Below, in pieces: positions 1 through 10,990 of a DNA stretch of 64,000 bases (within the stretch, counting starts at the first letter, position 1; each line of letters opens with the position of its first letter). Under the pieces are notes generated by a model, which saw only the letters and a list, made by a program, of their open reading frames with translations, made no database searches and was not told the DNA's origin. The DNA lies in the NCBI GenBank assembly GCA_028583685.1, contig JAMXIF010000015.1, positions 61,250,801 to 61,314,800 of the forward strand. The letters run 5' to 3'. Position numbers and translations under genes: made by a program. The stretch comes from Petaurus breviceps papuanus (Eukaryota; Chordata; Mammalia; Diprotodontia; Petauridae).

Positions 1-384
1 TCCAAATAACCAAACCAATTGCTCCTCCTGCTGAGATTTTAGCTTCTCTGTATAGTTCTGTGGAATCCATTCTGTTAGTCAGACACTCTGTGTATTGTTC
101 AGTACATTAATAAGTTTCCTTTCCATTATCCTTTCCTTCGATCTGCTTCCTTTACATATCGGCCACCCATGATTTTCCATAGTTTCTCATTTGTCATAGA
201 GTCATCCATAGAGGTTTTCATCTGTCATTCTTCTCACTCATCACTAGGAGAAAGCAAGCTTCTAATTTTCACAATCTTCTGCTGTTGCCCATTTATATAA
301 ACAAGTCTCATTTTTAAATGGACGTGTTAATAAACAAAAAAGAAAAGAAATGAGAATTGTATTTGAAAATGAACTATAACTAAT
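1..384. other. No recognised feature
   Basis: AT-rich sequence without a supported open frame or a repeat that I recognise. The short frames in it have no protein-like features. Confidence 0.5.
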
Positions 385-714
385 AAGCATGTATTGGGGG
401 TGGCCAGGTAGCACAGCGAGTAAGAGCACCGGCTCCAGTGTCTGGATGACCTGGGGATCAAATCCCTGGCTCAGACACTTAGCACCCACCCAGAAACACC
501 TGGCCGTGTAATCTTGAGCAAGTTACTTAACCCCAATTGCTTAGGGGCAGCCAGGTGGCTCAGCGAATAAGAGCATTGGCTCCAGAGTTGGGATGACCTA
601 GGGATCAAATCCAGGCTCAGATACTCAGCACCACACCCAGAAATAACTGGCTGTGTAACCTTGAGTAAGTTACTTAACCCCGATTGCTTAAAAAAAAAAA
701 AAAGCATGTATTGG
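385..714 (+). repeat. Dimeric tRNA-derived SINE with target duplications
   Basis: Two head-to-tail SINE monomers (about 398-540 and 541-690) are followed by one poly(A) run. Each begins with a tRNA-like head (A-box-like part around 'agcacagcgagtaagagc', B-box-like part around 'gatcaaatcc') and ends in 'ttaaccccaattgctta' or a close variant. The left monomer has no A-tail. A single pair of 13 bp target duplications, aagcatgtattgg, at 385-397 and 702-714 brackets both monomers, so the dimer was inserted as one unit. It interrupts an older repeat that resumes at 715. The family name is not certain; the sequence resembles marsupial tRNA-type SINEs. Confidence 0.9.
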
Positions 715-1020
715 ATAGTTACTTACTAAGCATTGTAGATAGAAAGAAAATGAAAAAGTCCCTGCCCTCAAGCAGTTTACATTCTAATGAGGAAGACAGC
801 ATGTACATACATAATTATATACAAGATATAAGTATAGACATACATAGTAAATAAATGATAAACTTATAATCTGAAACTATATTACAAAGGTAATACTTAT
901 CAAAAACTATCTGTTACTGGCTAAGAAATAAACAAATCTTTTTAAAGAACTGTTGCATAAGGTGCTTTACTTTCAGGCAATAAATAATTCAAAGGCAAAA
1001 ATCAAACAGCTCCTACCCTC
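715..1020 (+). repeat. Ancient mammalian dispersed repeat
   Basis: The sequence has the pattern of a common old mammalian repeat: 'ttactaagcattgtagata', then 'tccctgccctcaagcagttt', then 'acattctaatgaggaagaca'. A second diverged piece of the same type starts near 930 ('cagctcctaccctcagagaa'). It is the host of the SINE dimer at 385-714. I do not assign a family name. Confidence 0.6.
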
Positions 1021-1835
1021 AGAGAATTTCCACTCTATTTTTTTTTATTATGAGAATCAGCATTGGATACCAAGAAGTGTGCATTGCTATGACAATATTC
1101 AATGAAGTGGAGGTTTGGTGGTTAGGTTACATGTTTGATTTTGTTAGCTTTGACAGTAAAATTGTTCTGTTCAGGGAAATAAATCTACTTTAAGAAGGGT
1201 GCTTTCCAATCTTAAAAATTCTCATTTTCTATTTATTCTCACTAAATGAAAGATTTCTAACTCTACATGGTGTACTCTATGGTTACACTACAATGTAGAT
1301 GATCCTACAAGTCTTCATGTCATCAACTTAAAAAAAATATCCTTCATCTGATAAAATACTTAGTTTTATTGTGAACACAGCTATACAAAAATAACTGGTC
1401 CTCCCCCTACCTTCCCTTGCCAAAACACAATTATCCATAGAAACTCAATATTATCCTAGGATGAAGACCAGCACATTTTCACTGAGATTATTCATCTTAC
1501 TTATATGGCTAAAATTTATTTTTTGATAAATGCCCCTAGTTATTTTTAGTGATCAACAAGCTCATTCTGTTCTCCAAAGGAATTCTTCACTTGGGCCTCT
1601 TCTATCTCTCAGCATGGTATAGTCCTTATGCTATGTTATCTTGAGATAACATTCACTATAGATTGAATTCATAAAAGGGTTGGTATATCTTGGACTCAAT
1701 CCAAGGGAGATCCATTAGCCAAGTGAAAAGTAGGTTTTTGAGGCAGCCTCACCTTTAAACAAATCATGAGGAAGTACTATAATGATATCCCAATGAATTA
1801 GATAGGCATTCTTGTCTTTTCTTTTATTTAAATCA
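1021..1835. other. No recognised feature
   Basis: About 800 bases of AT-rich, apparently unique sequence without a supported gene or repeat. Confidence 0.5.
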
Positions 1836-1930
1836 TAGCATCAGAGACTGTTGGAGATAAAAGGGAAATTACAGGAGACTTGGTCTGTCACCTTCAGTTT
1901 TTTTTAGGTGATAAACCTGAGGTTCAGTGA
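1836..1930 (+). repeat. MIR-like SINE fragment
   Basis: A decayed MIR-type stretch running from 'catagcatcagagactgttg' to the region that matches 'gatgaggaaactgaggcccag' in better-preserved copies (here 'ataaacctgaggttcagtga'). It is old and short. Confidence 0.5.
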
Positions 1931-2019
1931 AGTCGACTTACATTTTGATTCCCAATGCCAGTCTAGACTTTTGTATAATGGGTTTATAACATTGGAAGAG
2001 TGTGTCATTTTGCTCCAAG

Positions 2020-2140
2020 TTAGAGGTTCTTATCCTCTTTTGTGTCATGCACCTTCGTTACAGTCTGATGAAACCTATGGACCCATTTCTCAGAATAATG
2101 CTTACTCATTGTAACAGGTAGTATTGCAAGACAGATTGTA
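2020..2140 (+). mobile_element. Fragment of palindromic-ended DNA transposon
   Basis: Runs from 'gaggttcttatcctcttttg' through 'cagtctgatgaaacctatgg' to 'cagaataatgcttactcatt'. This is the left part of the non-autonomous element seen whole at 3671-3903, and it recurs at 45335-45413. The right end is missing. Confidence 0.6.
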
Positions 2141-3527
2141 TTGAGATAAACTTATAATTTTTTTTCCTCTCCAGGTTCACAGATTCTCTGAAAACTATCC
2201 ACATATCCTGTAAGACTCCACAGAAACTTTTTAAGTTATATTCAAATCCAGCCTCCTTCCCACTATACCAGACTACCATTCTAGAATTCTGTATTTGAAT
2301 CTCAGTTCTGACTGTTATAACTTCTATGAACATTGATCATTCCCTAAATGGCCTAAACTTCAGGTACTTTGTGTCTAAAAGTGATATCATAAATCATACT
2401 ACTTTTTTCATAGTGTTGTCAGGAAAAGTACTTTTTAGGCCACAAAGCACCTACATTATTATTTTTGTTCCTCTTTATAAATCATTATTCTTCTTTGTGG
2501 TGATATATTTAGGCAATACACTCCTTCTGACTTTTGATGTTCAGAGCTATCCTTGATGAAAGGGGGAGAAGCCAACCCTGACCAGGCACTGTCTGTGAGC
2601 AAAGGATGCATTGGAAGGAAGCCAAGACACAAAAAGAAAATCCTGAGCTGCTGTAAGTAGTGGGAGAACAGAGGTCAGAGCTATGTCTTTTTGAACATAA
2701 GGCAAGACCAAAGCAAAGTGAACAGAAAAATGTATTTCATTATGCTTTGAAACATTTCTTTCCTGTTGATTCATTTGAAGGATGTTTTGATTTATGGTGT
2801 AATATTTAATAATAGCTTTGTAAGTCAAATTATATAGTTAAAGTTCTTTTTTTAGAATTTAAAATAAAAACCAAAAATACATATTCCTGTACAAAGGTAT
2901 ATTATGTTAGTGTGGTTTTATATATAGAAGGTAAATTTTACATTAAAAAAGGAAATCCTTTTATTTCCATCTGCCCAGAGGACACAAGTGTGTAGCAGAT
3001 TAGAACTCATATGGAACCGTACATGCTTCATTGCTTTTAAATCTACTTATGTGAAATTGCACCAGCTTAGGGGTAGGGGTAGGGGGTAGAGGAGGGAATC
3101 AGCATGAATTATATAGCCAAAGGTTATTGACCTAAAATATAGGTCTCATGAAATGGATAAATGTGATCTGTGTGACAGAAAATCATTAAGTGAAAGGACT
3201 TTATGATCCTTCTTAGCCATTTAAACTACTAGATTATTAATTAATCTAGCTATACTGTGGAGGATTGCCACCCTGTGGTCCCTCTCATTATAGTGAATAG
3301 AACAGATAAAAGGGGATCTTACTGAGAAGAGATAAAGGGGTTTAATTTCATCACAGGAACATAGATACTATGCTTTCCACAATACTGAAAAGAAAATAGA
3401 TTCTAAAAACATACTTTCTTAGCTAAACTTTGATTCATTACATGCTCCATTATATGTATTTAAAGACTAACAAAATGTTTGACTGTTACAAACACAGGAG
3501 ATGCATAATAATTATTCCCCGGTGGTG
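2141..3527. other. No recognised feature
   Basis: Unique-looking AT-rich DNA. It contains a 21 bp near-palindrome around 3228-3250 (ctagatta / taatctag arms). No supported gene. Confidence 0.5.
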
Positions 3528-3960
3528 GTTAAGCAGAAGCAACATGGCATGGTGAAATATTGGGTATGAAGTTGGGGACCTAGGTTCAAATCTGCTTCTA
3601 CCATTGTGTGACCTTGGGCAATCTAAACATCAGTTTCCTTATCTGTAAAATGAGGAGCTTAAATGAGATTAGGAGTTCTTAACCTTTTCTTTGTCATGGG
3701 ACCCTCTGGCCATGTCATGGATGTCTTTTCAGAATGACTTTTTGGTTATTTTAAAAAATTTAATAATTGAAAAGAATGCTAAATTTTAGAGGTTAGTGAA
3801 AATTAAAAAAAATGTAATTTTGTTCTCATCCAATTTAACAGACCTCTTGAAATCTATCCAGGGACTTCTTATGGGTCTGTGGATTCCAATTTAAGAACTC
3901 CTGGATTAGATAATCTCTAGGGTCCTTCCCAGCTATAACCCTGATTATATAATTATTCAG
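3528..3960 (+). repeat. MIR SINE split by a DNA transposon
   Basis: The left part (3528-3670) has the MIR run 'gacctaggttcaaatctg', 'tgtgaccttgggcaatct' and 'ctgtaaaatgaggagctt'. The right part resumes at 3904 with 'gattagataatctctagg' and 'cttcccagctataaccct'. The sequence gattag lies on both sides of the insert, consistent with a target duplication. Confidence 0.8.
3671..3903. mobile_element. Non-autonomous DNA transposon with 12 bp inverted ends
   Basis: About 232 bp with perfect 12 bp inverted ends, aggagttcttaa and ttaagaactcct. It lies within a MIR and is flanked by gattag at 3667-3672 and 3904-3909. The interior ('gtcatgggaccctctgg', 'cagaatgactttttgg', 'gggtctgtggattcc') matches a common old mammalian palindromic element. 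There is no transposase frame. hAT versus Tc1/mariner origin is not decided; the flanking hexamer does not fit either simply. Confidence 0.75.
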
Positions 3961-5185
3961 GGTAGTAGCTAACTAGGCAGTGAAGCTGCAAGCTAAGTCT
4001 AGAAAGGAAGCTTTGAATCACACCATGAGGAATCTAATTCTAGATTAATGAATTGTCATTTTATGTTCTGGCAATGAGGACCAGCCACAGATTTTTGAAC
4101 AGTATAACAAGAGTAATAGGTGTCAGAACTAGGATGATTATAAAGTGAATAGAAGTATAGAATGATGTAGGAGAGATCTTGCCAATGTAGAATCTGAAAG
4201 AATTGGCAAGTGAGTGGATTTGGGTTTTGAGGGAGAGGGAAGAGTCAAAGATGACTTAAATTTTATACCTGGGGAACCTATAGGGTTGTGGGGACATTTA
4301 AAGAAATAGGGAAGTTAGGAGGAAGGGTAGGCTTGGGAAAAGAATCAGGTCAGTCATCTTTGGGATGCCATCACTTTGGAATATGTTGAGTTTGAAGTGT
4401 TTCTGAGAGAGCTTGAAAAGGCAGCTGAAGTGTGAGGCTAGTTATAGGTTTGGGGTAATTATCAGCATAGAGTTAATAACTGAAATCATGGAAGTAGATA
4501 AGATTAACAAAAGAAAAAATACAATGAAATAAAAGACTCAGGGCCAGACCTTGGTGGATATTCATACAAACAGTGGGAGATAGAAGATGAAATGTTGAGA
4601 AAACGGAGAAAGAGTAGTCATATGGGTAGGAGGAAAAGAGTAGACCAGTAACAGAACTCAAAAGAAAGAGGAAGGAAATGTACATTAGTCTCAGATGACA
4701 GAGAAAGGGCAAGAAAAATGGAAAAGTCACCGAATTTTGCAATTAAGATCTTAGGATGAACATTTCCAGTAAAGTGGTGAATTTAGAAGCCAGTTTCCAG
4801 GGATTTGATGTGGAAGTAGATACAGAAAGTATAGACAACTTTTTAGTTCTAGAGGGCAAGAGAGAAATAGAATAATTTTATGGTATAGCAAAATCAAGCA
4901 AAGTTGTTTTGTTTTTAATGATGTAGAAGACCAAGAAATGTAAGCATATTTGTAGACCAAAGGGAAGGGGATAGTATAGAAGGAGAGACTAAAAATAAGG
5001 AAAAGATAGAAGGAATGTCAATGGAAAAAAAACGAACTTGGAGTAGATGAAATCACAGAAAAAAACAAAGAGATGTTAGTCTTATTAAGAAGAAAGCTCA
5101 TCTCATCCTGGGACTAGAGGGAGGCAGGAAAAATGGAGAGAGGTATTTTTAAATGGGGAGAGATTTTTAAAGAATAGAATAAGGG

Positions 5186-5413
5186 AAGGTAGGTAGTGCA
5201 GTGGATAGAGTGCTGGGTCTGGAGTCAAGAAGATGAGTTCAAATCTGGCCTCAGATACTGGGTCTTTGGGTAAATCACTTAACACTGTTTGCTTCAGTTT
5301 CCTCATCTGTAAAATGAGCTGGAGAAGGAAATGGCAAACTATTCCAGTATCTTTGCCAAGAAAACCCCAAATAGGATCACAGAGATTCTGACAATGGAAA
5401 TGACTAAACAACA
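5186..5413 (+). repeat. Long CORE/MIR-type marsupial SINE
   Basis: A nearly complete copy: 'ggtagtgcagtggatagagt' head, 'gagttcaaatctggcctcag' middle, 'ctcatctgtaaaatgagctg' core, and 'ccaagaaaaccccaaatagg' tail. It ends near 'gactaaacaacag'. It is inserted in the minus-strand LINE. Confidence 0.9.
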
Positions 5414-5590
5414 GAGTAAGGGTGGTGAGGGAACTCAAACCAGATTACGTCAATCTTTTCAGTAAAGTAGAAAGGCAGATCATCCACTGAAAAGCAGAAA
5501 GTAGAGGCAGAAATGCACTAGAGGAAAAAAAGGGATGATTTAGAACAGTTATTCTGGGGCATATAATAAGAAGCCCATTCCAGCAGAGAT

Positions 5591-5911
5591 AAAAGGGTTG
5601 ATACTCGGGGTGGCCAGGTAGCACAGCAAGTAAGAGCACCGGCTCCAGTGTCAAAAAAAACGACCTGGAGATCGAATCCCGGGCTCACACTTAGCACCCA
5701 ACCAGACACACCTGGCCATGTAACCTTGAGCAAGTTACTTAACCCCAATTGCTTAGCCAGGTGGCTCAGCGAGTAAGTGCACCGGCTCCAGTGTTGGGAC
5801 GACCTGGAGATCGAATCCCGGGCTCAGACACTCAGCACCCACCCAGAAATAACCGGCCGTGTAACCTTGAGCACCCCGATTGCTTAAAAAAAAAAAAAAG
5901 GATTGATACTC
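5591..5911 (+). repeat. Second dimeric tRNA-derived SINE
   Basis: Same dimer architecture as 385-714. The left monomer (about 5607-5753) has no A-tail and the right monomer (about 5754-5896) ends in poly(A). Target duplications of about 15 bp with one mismatch (aaagggttgatactc at 5592-5606, aaaggattgatactc at 5897-5911) enclose both. The B-box-like 'gatcgaatccc' is present in both monomers. The left monomer has a short A-rich insertion at about 5652-5661. Confidence 0.9.
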
Positions 5912-6390
5912 TGGTAAGGTCACAGGTGAGAAAAGACTGCATAACTCATGGTAGATTTAGCACAATTTCATGATATCCATAGCAATGTTCTATAGCTTGG
6001 AAATAGTAAAGAAGGCATGAATTACGGGTTGCCCTGAGAAGGAGATTAGTAGGACAGGAAGGGCAGGAAAAGAAGAAAGACAAAAGATTCAAGATAGAGA
6101 ATGATGCCTTGCTGAAATGATTGGCTATGTGGTCAAGAATGTAAAGGAGGGGATGGGAAGACAAAACAGGATGAACAACCAGGATGGAAGACAGTAGTAA
6201 TCGAAGGACTAGTATTCAAAACAAAGGCCAAAGAGGAGATTTCAGAGAAGCGAGGCAGGCAGATTTGAAAGGACAGGGAAATGTGATGATGGGTAGGGGA
6301 ATTCCAGAGTTCAAGGCCTTGGAAGTGGAATTGCTCACTTTAGGTGTGTCCAAGGGTATAACCACATTCCTCTGAGTGATTGAAGTAGAG

Positions 6391-6640
6391 AAAAAATAGA
6401 TATTGTAGGTGTTGGGATAATGACGACATGAGAGAGCAGAATCGTATGTGGAACATCAACAAGCTTATTAAGCAATCAGAAACACCTGTGTTATGTAGAA
6501 ATGAATTTAGTGCTTATTACCATTAGTAATTTTTATTCCATAAATGTTGCTGCATAACCATGGTCAAGTTGCTTACCTTCTCTGGGTGTTTTTATTTTCC
6601 TCTGTAAAATTAAGAATGATACTACTTGTGAATTTTAACT
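6391..6640 (+). repeat. Mostly unique DNA with a MIR-like 3' part
   Basis: 6545-6640 has the MIR order 'catggtcaagttgcttacct', 'ttcctctgtaaaattaag' and 'gatactacttgtg'. 6391-6544 is not recognised. Confidence 0.4.
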
Positions 6641-7110
6641 CAATATATTCCAGTGGTTCCCTATTACTTCCGGGATCAAACATAAAATATTCTGTTTGGC
6701 ATTTTAAGCTCTTCACAGCCTGGTATTAGTCTTATGACACCTTCCCCTTCAAACATTTCATAATCAAGCGACACTGGCCTATTTGATATTCCTTGCATGT
6801 AACACTCCACTACCTCTTGACTTTCCATTTGCACTGACATTCTCCTACATCTGCTTCCTCATCTTCAATTCATAGCTTCCCTTTGGCTAAGCCAGCCCAG
6901 GCGGCCTTTTCCCAGTCTCCTCTGAGATTACCTTGCATCTACAATATGTATACCTCCTATGTACACAGTTGTTTACACATTGTCTCCCCCTTTATAATGG
7001 AGCTCCTGGAGAACAGAGACTTTATTTGGGCTGTTCTTTATATCTCTAGTGCTTAGCATAGGGCCTGGCCAAAGTCAGTATTTAATAAATAATTACTGAC
7101 TTATTAACCA
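6641..7110 (+). mobile_element. L2-type LINE 3' end
   Basis: Starts with the coding remnant 'cagtggttccctattacttc' (QW.P-like), runs through 'ctccctttataatggagctcc'-like sequence ('ctcctggagaacagagac'), and finishes with 'agtgcttagcatagggcctg' and 'cagtatttaataaataa'. These are the typical 3' features of mammalian L2. It lies on the opposite strand to the LINE at 3961-6390. Confidence 0.85.
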
Positions 7111-7759
7111 GTATAGCCCAACTTATTTTATTTAAAATAATACTGAATTAAAAAAAATAAATTAAGAATGGTGATGGGTATTTTCTGACTCTCTTTTACT
7201 CTCTGGGTCCTGGAGGGTGTATAGTTCTACTTGGTAAGACTTCTATTTTGTGTTATATCCTTTTTCTTTTCAGTTTTATGGTGGTGGTGTCTTAAACACA
7301 GAAACTACCTGCTATAAAAGCTTTAAGGGTCATCCCATCAGATGGAAAAAGGCTAAAGGGTACAATCCTTTCATCATTATCCCCCAGTGATGATAGACAA
7401 TGATGTGTCTTTGCCGCTAGTTGACTCCTGGGTGCTGCTTCCCCTGCCACCAGCTACAGGACTATGTGTTGATCCAAATGGACAATGACACATATAAATT
7501 ATTTTGACATAAATTCTCTTGATCCCTATTTTGGAGTTTACATGCAATGTAGAAAGGGAGAATAAATGCTCTGTGTGGTTTTTGCTAAGTGACCCACCAT
7601 AAAAAGCATTCATTTGGCAATATATTTATGAGTATTGTTCAGAACTGTGCAATACACTTAAAAGGAGTGTTTGTGTGTGTGTGCGTGTATTTTGACTAAA
7701 GACTAAATATCTACTAATGACTGAGGCAGGAGGAAAAACATTTAGCAAATGTAGAAGAG
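7111..7759. other. No recognised feature
   Basis: Unique-looking DNA with a short TG-rich run at 7671-7690. No supported gene. Confidence 0.5.
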
Positions 7760-7900
7760 GCAGATTATGTCTTAGTAACAGCATAGGAGAGAAAGTTGAG
7801 AGGTCTAAGTTCTAGTTCTACCTTTTCTGTTAAAGCAATGTATATTCTTCAGCAAGTTACTGTATTTCTTGGACTCAGTTTCTTAATCTGTGTAGATAAA
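7760..7900 (+). repeat. MIR-like SINE fragment
   Basis: Weak MIR pattern: 'aggtctaagttctagttcta', then 'cagcaagttactgtatttct' and 'tcagtttcttaatctgtg'. Confidence 0.45.
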
Positions 7901-7929
7901 AAAGTAACCTTCAAAAGAGGGTCCACAAG

Positions 7930-8045
7930 ATGAGGTTATATATGTATGTGTATGTATATATGTATACCATAAAGTCCATATACCATTTATCTATATACAA
8001 TATACTATATATAGACACATGTGTGTAAATATACCATAAGGTTCA
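7930..8045. repeat. AT/GT-rich simple sequence
   Basis: Interrupted (TA/TG)n, for example 'tatatatgtatgtgtatg', with an internal near-duplication of 'accataaagtccata' and 'accataaggttcata'. Confidence 0.7.
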
Positions 8046-8504
8046 TACCCTAGCTTAATTTCTGATTGAGCAACTATTCCTAGTCAACTACAAGATTCTT
8101 CTAGTTTTTCATGTATATGAGTGTGAGAGGAAGAGAGCATAGCAATAAAACTAAGCATTATCAAAAAGGCAGACAAGTACAGACAAGTATATCCAGGAAA
8201 GTGGAAGACAATGCCCTACTCCCTGGGCTGAGTTTTGTTCCTATACTACGTATATAAATATATTAATCTAATCTATGGTGATCTTATCTATAGAATTTTG
8301 GAATTGATTGTGTGACATGGGAGATACTGGCACAGGACTGTCCAGCATGGTATACCCACTTCAGAGAAGGCACTATGCTCTATTAGCAAAGCAGAATTGA
8401 AGTAGCTCAAAAGAAATATGAGATGTGCAAAAATTAGAGAATCTACTCCCATGTTCACATGGACTATTTGTTCCTGACCTGTGGTAGAGCATTCTGAGCT
8501 CAGA

Positions 8505-8595
8505 CTGGTCTGATCCGTCATAGTTGGAAGCATTGTAACATAATGATGTCATTTTGGTCCTCTTCAGGAACAAAGGACCACAACCAGCCAACCCA
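8505..8595 (-). repeat. Fragment of an old SINE
   Basis: 'atgatgtcattttggtcctc' and 'aggaacaaaggaccacaacc' match the minus-strand form of the SINE at 51955-52265 and 53745-54660. It is short and diverged. About 8046-8504 next to it holds nothing I recognise. Confidence 0.5.
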
Positions 8596-9107
8596 CTATG
8601 ACAATTAAGGACCTTCACATACAATTATGATAAAGTGTGAACCCTTGTAAAAGTGTGAACACCTCCCTCCAAGAAGCAGTCATCTTCACCTAGTTAACAA
8701 GTATCCAGGTAGAGGTACTCTTCATATAATATAAAGGAAATGTGATCAAAGTCTCAGGTGGAGATATAAATGAACATGTTCACATCTTATACTGGGCAAG
8801 TAAGGCCAGATGGGCAAAAAGTATGCTTAGACCAACATCTTATATACTATTCTAGAATAAATTCAAAATAGATACAAGACCTGAATACTGAAGATTATCC
8901 CATAAAAACATTAGAAGAGTGTCATCTCTTAGGCTTTCACATTTATGATTAGTAGATGAATTCTTTACCAAGAAAGGGATAGAGATCCTTACAAGAGATC
9001 AAATAGATAATATTGATTATGTGCAATTGAAAAGCCTTTGCATAAAGTTAATACATCTAGCATGAGAAGGAAAGAAATTGACTGGCAATAAATCTTTGTA
9101 TATATTA

Positions 9108-9255
9108 ATCAGAGTTTGGTATCATATATACATATACACATAGATATATCCACACATGTATATACATAAATATAAACATATATGTATACATGTGCAATAC
9201 ATACACACATATATGGATTATATACACATACCTGTACGTTGTATACATACACATA
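9108..9255. repeat. Interrupted TA/CA-rich simple repeat
   Basis: Low-complexity (TA)n/(CA)n with variants, for example 'atatatacatatacacatag', within the L1 remnant. Frames open across it are low-complexity artefacts. Confidence 0.8.
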
Positions 9256-9614
9256 TATCAAGCAAAAAACATTCTTCAACAGATAAGTAATCTCAAAGAA
9301 TATGAATGAACAGTCATCATATAAAGAATTTAAAACTATTAATAACCAGATGAAAGAATGGTCCAAATCACTAATAGTAAGAGAAATTCACATGACATTT
9401 GGCAAAGATGACAAAAGATGGGAAAGTCAATGTTCAAGGGGTTGTGGGAAGATTAATGACAGGAGTGAGTTGTTGTAAAACTGGGAATTAGTTCAATCAC
9501 TTTGGAAATCAATTTGGAATTATGCAAAGAAAGTGGTGAAAATCTCTATAGCCTTTGACTCAGAGATTTTACTGGAAGTGATATTCCCTAAGGAGGCAAT
9601 GACAAAAAGAAAGG

Positions 9615-9616
<2 letters not shown>

Positions 9617-9657
<41 letters not shown>

Positions 9658-9695
9658 TATATATACACACACACACACATATATATATATACACA
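9617..9695. repeat. (TA)n(CA)n microsatellite
   Basis: An uninterrupted (TA)n of about 35 bases is followed by a (CA)8-like run and further TA. It is likely length-variable. Confidence 0.95.
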
Positions 9696-10071
9696 CTAAA
9701 ATATTTACAGAAGTATTTTTGTAGTGGCAAAGATGTGGAAATAAAATAAATTTCTAACAACAGAGGAATAGTTAAGCAAATTGTGATGTATAATTAAATA
9801 CTACTCTAATGGGAGAAATTATTAATATGAATAAATACAGAGAAACATAGAATGATTATATAATTAACATAGAGAAAAGTAAGCAGGGCTAGGAAAATGA
9901 CATATGCAATAATTACAATGATGTAAATGAAAAGTTCTGTAAAACTGCAAAGACCAAACTTAACATAAAACAAGAGAGGTGAAGAGATACCTCCTTTGCA
10001 GAGAGGTATGATATCCATAGGTATGGAATATTGCAATATATTATATTGACAAATTTTGTTTATTTTTTCTC

Positions 10072-10605
<534 letters not shown>

Positions 10606-10700
10606 TCTCCTTCTTTTTAAAAATTATTTGGGAGAGGGGGATCAAAGTATATGGGAATCTTGTTTATATAGAAATAAAAGATATCCAAAAAAGCCTTTAA

Positions 10701-10990
10701 AAATATAAAGCCAGATCTAAGACTTCATCATTAGAATGACCTAGCTATATTCCCTGTTATAACACTTACTCTATAAAAAATGAGAGGTAGGTCTCTGAAA
10801 GCCAGTGTTTTTCAAGAAAGAAGGATAAAAAATTGTTAGTGTTAGGTGGGCTGATGGAAAATCAGAGTCAAGATTTTTAGTAAAATATAAACACTTTGAA
10901 AGAACTAACTTAATTTTTGTTTCTGTATGCCCCTGCACCTAGCATATTTTGTAAGTAGCAAGCCCTTAAAATACTTGTTTAGTTGAATAG
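10701..10990 (+). mobile_element. L2 3' end fragment in otherwise unique DNA
   Basis: About 10905-10985 carries an L2-type 3' end ('tgcccctgcacctagcatat', 'aagcccttaaaatacttg'). The rest shows nothing recognisable. Confidence 0.5.

Larger units (their letters stand above)
3961..6390 (-). mobile_element. Decayed L2/L3-type (CR1 clade) LINE
   Basis: Read on the minus strand, about 4080-4340 resembles the C-terminal part of L2/L3 ORF2. It has the order of the conserved 'DSSLS..PHI' and 'DYCNSLL' neighbourhoods, heavily mutated. Upstream on that strand (about 4740-5040) are traces of the reverse-transcriptase core, for example a LLNSPLYW-like match to the 'LLNPLQSGFR' region. There is no intact frame; only short pieces of 60-110 codons stay open. 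It is interrupted by SINEs at 5186-5413 and 5591-5911. The 5' limit on the minus strand, near 6390, is uncertain because 5920-6390 is only weakly recognisable. Confidence 0.6.

Noticed and set aside
398-690. Possible functional tRNA genes (A- and B-box-like motifs)
   Set aside because: The tRNA-like heads belong to SINEs; no complete cloverleaf is apparent.
9109-9760. Frames of 63-85 codons with IYIYIY-type runs
   Set aside because: Encoded by the TA/CA microsatellites within an L1 remnant.
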